From an uncultured Bacilli bacterium (GTDB taxonomy: Bacteria > Bacillota_I > Bacilli_A > RF39 > UBA660), in NCBI GenBank assembly GCA_934120715.1, contig CAKOUW010000001.1, positions 372,001-436,000 on the forward strand: 64,000 nt of DNA, given 5' to 3'. Both the position numbers and the translations under genes were made by a program. Numbering within the stretch: position 1 is the first letter of the stretch; every line of letters starts with the position of its first letter. Shown here one piece after another: positions 61,224-64,000 of the stretch. The notes below the pieces were generated by a model. It ran no database searches, was not told the origin of the DNA, and saw only the letters and a program-made list of their open reading frames with translations.

Positions 61224-61252
61224 AAAAATACTGTATAGCTCACTATACAGTA
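61224..61252 (-). terminator. Terminator of the CmpB-like gene
   Basis: A 10-bp perfect stem (TACTGTATAG / CTATACAGTA) with a four-base loop is followed by five T on the minus strand, 40 bases past the stop. Confidence 0.8.
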
Positions 61253-61291
61253 CATATTAATTTCTATTAATTTTTTATAATCAAAGTTTAG

Positions 61292-61969
61292 TTACTTAAA
61301 TTTTATTTTTCTTAACTCATCTTTTAAGCTATTTAACTTTTCTTTTATATTGGGGAAAGCATTAATAAGTCTTTTATTAAGAATATTTTTGCTTTCAAAT
61401 AATTTTTTTGTATATTTTTTAATATTTTCGGTACTATCTTTTTTAACATTTTTAATATTCTTAGTAAATTTAGCTACTATACCAAATGAGACAATATTAT
61501 CTATTAAGTATATTATAAATAATGTAATTGAAATTATTTTTAAATAATTTGCTGGAATACTCGTTACTATTTTAGTTAGTCCTGGGTTAACTAAGTACAT
61601 TATAACAGTACCTAAAATACCAAATGGTAACATAGTGTTTAAACATATTCTGCCATTTATATTGAACTTTGTATCACTGTAATCCCACCATCTAGTTTTA
61701 AACATTTTCTCCATAAAATAACTTGTGAAATATTCTAGTAGAGAACAAATAACTATAGCCATTAAAAATAATAGTATTGGTTTTGGCATTAAGTTTTTTA
61801 GTAGTAAAGTTATAGCCATACAACCCCAACCATATATTGGACAATACGGTCCTATTAAAAAGCCTCTATTAACAAGCTTTTTTGTCCTAACAAATATATA
61901 TAATGTTTCTACTATCCACCCCAAGATAGAATACATTATAAATAGTAAAAAATATGCATATATACTCAT
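61292..61969 (-). CDS. Putative membrane protein, CmpB/DUF1113-like
   Basis: A 225-residue protein with five or six hydrophobic helices. The N-terminal SILGWIVETLYIFVRTKKLV and NRGFLIGPYCPIYGWG (about residues 14-48) and KTRWWDYSDTKFNINGRICL (about 90-109) are the signatures of PF06541 ('putative ABC-transporter type IV'). The C-terminal 55 residues are basic and helical and face the cytoplasm. Function unknown; no ABC ATPase is adjacent. SD AGGAGAG precedes ATG at 61969. A truncated paralogue lies at positions 1-282. Confidence 0.82.
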   Translation of the reverse strand: MSIYAYFLLFIMYSILGWIVETLYIFVRTKKLVNRGFLIGPYCPIYGWGCMAITLLLKNLMPKPILLFLMAIVICSLLEYFTSYFMEKMFKTRWWDYSDTKFNINGRICLNTMLPFGILGTVIMYLVNPGLTKIVTSIPANYLKIISITLFIIYLIDNIVSFGIVAKFTKNIKNVKKDSTENIKKYTKKLFESKNILNKRLINAFPNIKEKLNSLKDELRKIKFK

Positions 61970-62094
61970 AATAAACTCTCCTATTACTTTATCATTATAT
62001 CATAGATCTTTATAATATTGAAAGTAATAATAAAGAGAATCAAAAATTTATTGTAAAAGGTATTGTTAACTTTAACTTTACTATTTCAAATATA

Positions 62095-62131
62095 AGAAAA
62101 GCCAATATATGAATATATATTTGGCCTTTTC
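62095..62131 (-). terminator. Probable terminator of ackA
   Basis: AAAAGGCCAAATATAT and ATATATTGGCTTTT form a stem with two bulges on the minus strand, followed by CTTATATTT, just after the acetate kinase stop. Confidence 0.6.
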
Positions 62132-62143
62132 TATTAAATATTA

Positions 62144-63346
62144 TTATTTTGATAATCTGTATGTATCTCTTAGAATCATTATTTCTTCATTTGTTGGTAC
62201 TACGTATACTGGTATTTTAGAATCATCTGTTGTAATAATTCCTTCTCTTTCAGAACGGAATCTTGCGATTGAATCATTTCTTTTTTCATCTAGTTTGATA
62301 TTTAATGGTTTACTGATCTTATCAACAATTTGTTTTCTTAAATCAATATCGTTTTCTCCAACACCTGCTGTAAAGACAATCGCATCTACGTCTCCCTCTA
62401 ATTCAAAATAATAATCAGCTATATATTTAATTATTGAATTAGCAAACATATCAATAGCTAGTTTAGCTTTTTTGTCACCTGATGCTATTAAGTCTTCAAT
62501 ATCACGTAAATCATTTTTACCACAGATAGCTAAAAGTCCACTCTTCTTATTTAGATCTTGTGTTACTTCTTCTACTGTCTTACCAGTTGATTTTACAACG
62601 TATTCAATAATTGATGGGTCAATTGAACCACTTCTAGTTCCCATTATTAAACCATCTAGTGGAGTTAATCCCATTGTTGTGTTATAACATTTTCCATCTT
62701 TAACAGCTGATATTGAAGCACCGCTTCCTATATGACAGATAATTAAGTTGGCATCTTTCTTATTTAATTTTTCTATCATAGTTTCAGCTATATACTTATG
62801 ACTTGTACCATGGAAACCATACTTTCTAACTGAATACTTTTCATACCACTCTTCTGGTACTGCATATTTATAGTTCTCTTCTGGCATAGTTTGATGGTAT
62901 GCTGTATCAAATACTGCTGCTTCTGGAACTTCTGGTAATGATTCTCTCATAGCTTTTATTCCAGCTATTTCTCCTGGATGATGTAGTGGCCCTAACTTTG
63001 TTAAGTCAACTATGTTATTTAAAACTTCATCATCTATTAATACTGAATCAGAATAGAATTCTCCTCCATGTAAAACTCTGTGTCCTACACCTTTTATCTC
63101 ATCAACACTTGAAATAATATTATTGTCTATTAATTCTTTCATCATAATTTCAACTGCTTCAGTATGATTTTTAAGTTCTTTAGCATGAGTTATTTTTTCA
63201 CCATTAATTTTTAATGTCCAAAAACAATCTTTAGCTCCTATCTTCTCAATATAACCATTAATTAATTCTTTTTCTTCTGGCATACTATATAGAGAAAATT
63301 TTAATGATGAGCTTCCTCCATTTATTACTAAATATTTTCCTTCCAT
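62144..63346 (-). CDS. ackA: Acetate kinase
   Basis: Makes ATP and acetate from acetyl phosphate and ADP in the cytosol. The 400-residue protein has LVINGGSSSLKFSLY (4-18), the ASKHA-type motifs VGHRVLHGGE (about 86-95), PLHHPGEIAGIKA (about 118-130), AVFDTAYHQTMP (about 143-154), RKYGFHGTSHKYIAE (about 173-187), CHIGSGASISAV (about 206-217), TMGLTPLDGLIMGTRSG (about 224-240) and VFTAGVGEND (about 323-332). ATG at 63346 has SD TGGAGGAG; the frame extends 16 codons upstream without an SD. It is monocistronic with its own promoter. Confidence 0.97.
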   Translation of the reverse strand: MEGKYLVINGGSSSLKFSLYSMPEEKELINGYIEKIGAKDCFWTLKINGEKITHAKELKNHTEAVEIMMKELIDNNIISSVDEIKGVGHRVLHGGEFYSDSVLIDDEVLNNIVDLTKLGPLHHPGEIAGIKAMRESLPEVPEAAVFDTAYHQTMPEENYKYAVPEEWYEKYSVRKYGFHGTSHKYIAETMIEKLNKKDANLIICHIGSGASISAVKDGKCYNTTMGLTPLDGLIMGTRSGSIDPSIIEYVVKSTGKTVEEVTQDLNKKSGLLAICGKNDLRDIEDLIASGDKKAKLAIDMFANSIIKYIADYYFELEGDVDAIVFTAGVGENDIDLRKQIVDKISKPLNIKLDEKRNDSIARFRSEREGIITTDDSKIPVYVVPTNEEIMILRDTYRLSK

Positions 63347-63377
63347 TTTTCTCCTCCATTTAATTTCTACGGTTATA

Positions 63378-63407
63378 ATTTTACCATTTTTCACATTTAA
63401 TTGTCAA
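63378..63407 (-). promoter_or_regulatory. Promoter of ackA
   Basis: A perfect TTGACA (63402-63407, minus strand) and TAAAAT (63378-63383) are spaced by 18 bases, ending about 30 bases before the ATG. Confidence 0.6.
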
Positions 63408-63427
63408 TTACTTGGAAATTCTTCAAT

Positions 63428-63455
63428 AGAAAAACTGTATCACTATTGATACAGT
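63428..63455 (-). terminator. Terminator of the right-edge LPXTG gene
   Basis: An 8-bp perfect stem (ACTGTATC / GATACAGT) with a six-base loop is followed by four to five T on the minus strand, directly after the stop. Confidence 0.7.
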
Positions 63456-63460
63456 CTAAC

Positions 63461-64000
63461 TTAACTATTAATTTGTTTTTTTGAATATTTTATAATTGAG
63501 TATGCTCCGGCTCCTATTACTAGTAAACCTATTAGTGTATAGAAGATGGTACCAAGGCCACCTGTTGATGGAAGTAAGCCTTGTTTAGCATTTTTTACTT
63601 CTAATGGATAGTATCCTTCAGAAGTTAGTGATGTTGTATCAATTGTTATATGGGCAACATCAGTAGATAATTTATAACCACTTGGAGCTGTTATTTGTTT
63701 AACATATAAGTCACCATCAGTAACACCCATAAATTTTCCTACACCATCTGTTACTGTAACCTCACCTATTTTACTACTATCACTACATGTACTATCAGTA
63801 TATAATCCAAATACTCCACCTGATAGAATTGTATCACTAGATGCATCCTTATTTGTTATTTGAAGTCCATAAGTAATGATTTTATTTTCAGCTGTTAGAG
63901 TTGTTGTACCAATTGGATCTGAATATGGATCAGTTATATATGTTGCTTCAGCCTTTATGGTATTACCTGCTTCTCCTAGTACTGGAATATCACTTAGTTT
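63461..64000 (-). CDS. LPXTG surface protein with SpaA-like domain (partial, N-terminus outside window)
   Basis: The frame is open from 64000 to the stop at 63461, at least 179 residues. Reading from the edge, IPVLGEAGNTIKAEATYIT and GLQITNKDASSDTILSGGVF (SpaA-type opening) lead into KQITAPSGYKLSTDVAHITI, then LPSTGG, a membrane helix and a basic tail. The SGGVFGLY and APSGYKL pattern is that of SpaA/prealbumin-like domains of sortase-assembled pilins. An internal ATG at 63730 is not the start because the coding signal continues without a break. Its C-terminus closely matches the small LPXTG protein at 60621-61130, so the two are paralogues and probably share a sortase. Confidence 0.85.
   Translation of the reverse strand, partial: KLSDIPVLGEAGNTIKAEATYITDPYSDPIGTTTLTAENKIITYGLQITNKDASSDTILSGGVFGLYTDSTCSDSSKIGEVTVTDGVGKFMGVTDGDLYVKQITAPSGYKLSTDVAHITIDTTSLTSEGYYPLEVKNAKQGLLPSTGGLGTIFYTLIGLLVIGAGAYSIIKYSKKQINS

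Noticed and set aside
1..64000. Use of TGA as Trp (Mollicutes code)
   Set aside because: Trp is encoded by TGG throughout, long genes such as addA contain no in-frame TGA, and arcB ends with TGA in a normal ATGA overlap.
1..64000. tRNA and rRNA genes
   Set aside because: I saw no cloverleaf-like segment with a T-arm and no rRNA-like sequence; the intergenic gaps are short and AT-rich. A covariance scan would be decisive.

Overview
The window is AT-rich, gene-dense DNA from a low-GC Gram-positive bacterium of the Bacillota/Bacilli type. A gut lineage close to the wall-bearing relatives of Mollicutes is likely, but that is inference. Signs are a DnaB/DnaD-type initiator, AddAB instead of RecBCD, the rplU-prp-rpmA-obg cluster, an L27 with a Prp-cleavable N-terminus, LPXTG surface proteins and strong AGGAGG ribosome binding sites. 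TGA acts as a stop, so the code is standard. Nearly everything is on the minus strand; only two small genes (7894-8196, 12927-13259) run the other way.

Layout. 1-4083: membrane protein (partial), ZIP transporter, uppP, regulated Mn-pyrophosphatase, HD protein. 4237-7765: dnaB, prepilin peptidase and pilC. 7894-17908: yqfQ-like gene, ruvAB-queA-tgt, yebC, a DUF192-like gene, an Hpt-receiver protein, two less characterised genes, then obg-rpmA-prp-rplU with a leader RNA. 18070-26404: two unrecognised genes and addAB. 26540-32462: two giant prepilin-like proteins with Cys-containing Ig-like repeats, each behind the same type of promoter. 32561-40674: rpmF (with an unexpected Prp-type N-terminal extension), yceD, a membrane-anchored protein, MYG1, two FAD oxidoreductases, an unknown protein and a VanY-type carboxypeptidase. 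40773-46347: ftsW, mraY, an unknown coiled-coil protein and an ABC-F ATPase behind a complete transcription attenuator with a 19-codon leader peptide.

46419-53495 is the most unusual region. A SpoVD-type class B penicillin-binding protein gene is split by a 5.17 kb element that carries a large serine recombinase, a small ORF, a kinase-like gene and a fic gene. The 5-bp repeat TTGGT at both junctions lets excision restore an uninterrupted PBP frame. The fic gene is itself broken twice: by a frameshift in a homopolymer, and by a 1.16 kb cassette with terminal inverted repeats that encodes only a RhuM protein and sits exactly inside the HPFxDGNGR active-site motif.

53672-60470 is a polar amino-acid ABC transporter followed (in map order) by an arginine deiminase operon arcA-arcB-arcC, in which carbamate kinase is fused to a YfcC-type antiporter. 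60621-64000 holds two SpaA/LPXTG surface proteins (one partial), a second membrane protein of the family found at the left edge, and acetate kinase. The arc genes, ABC importer and ackA suggest ATP production from arginine and acetyl-phosphate; the surface and pilus genes suggest attachment.
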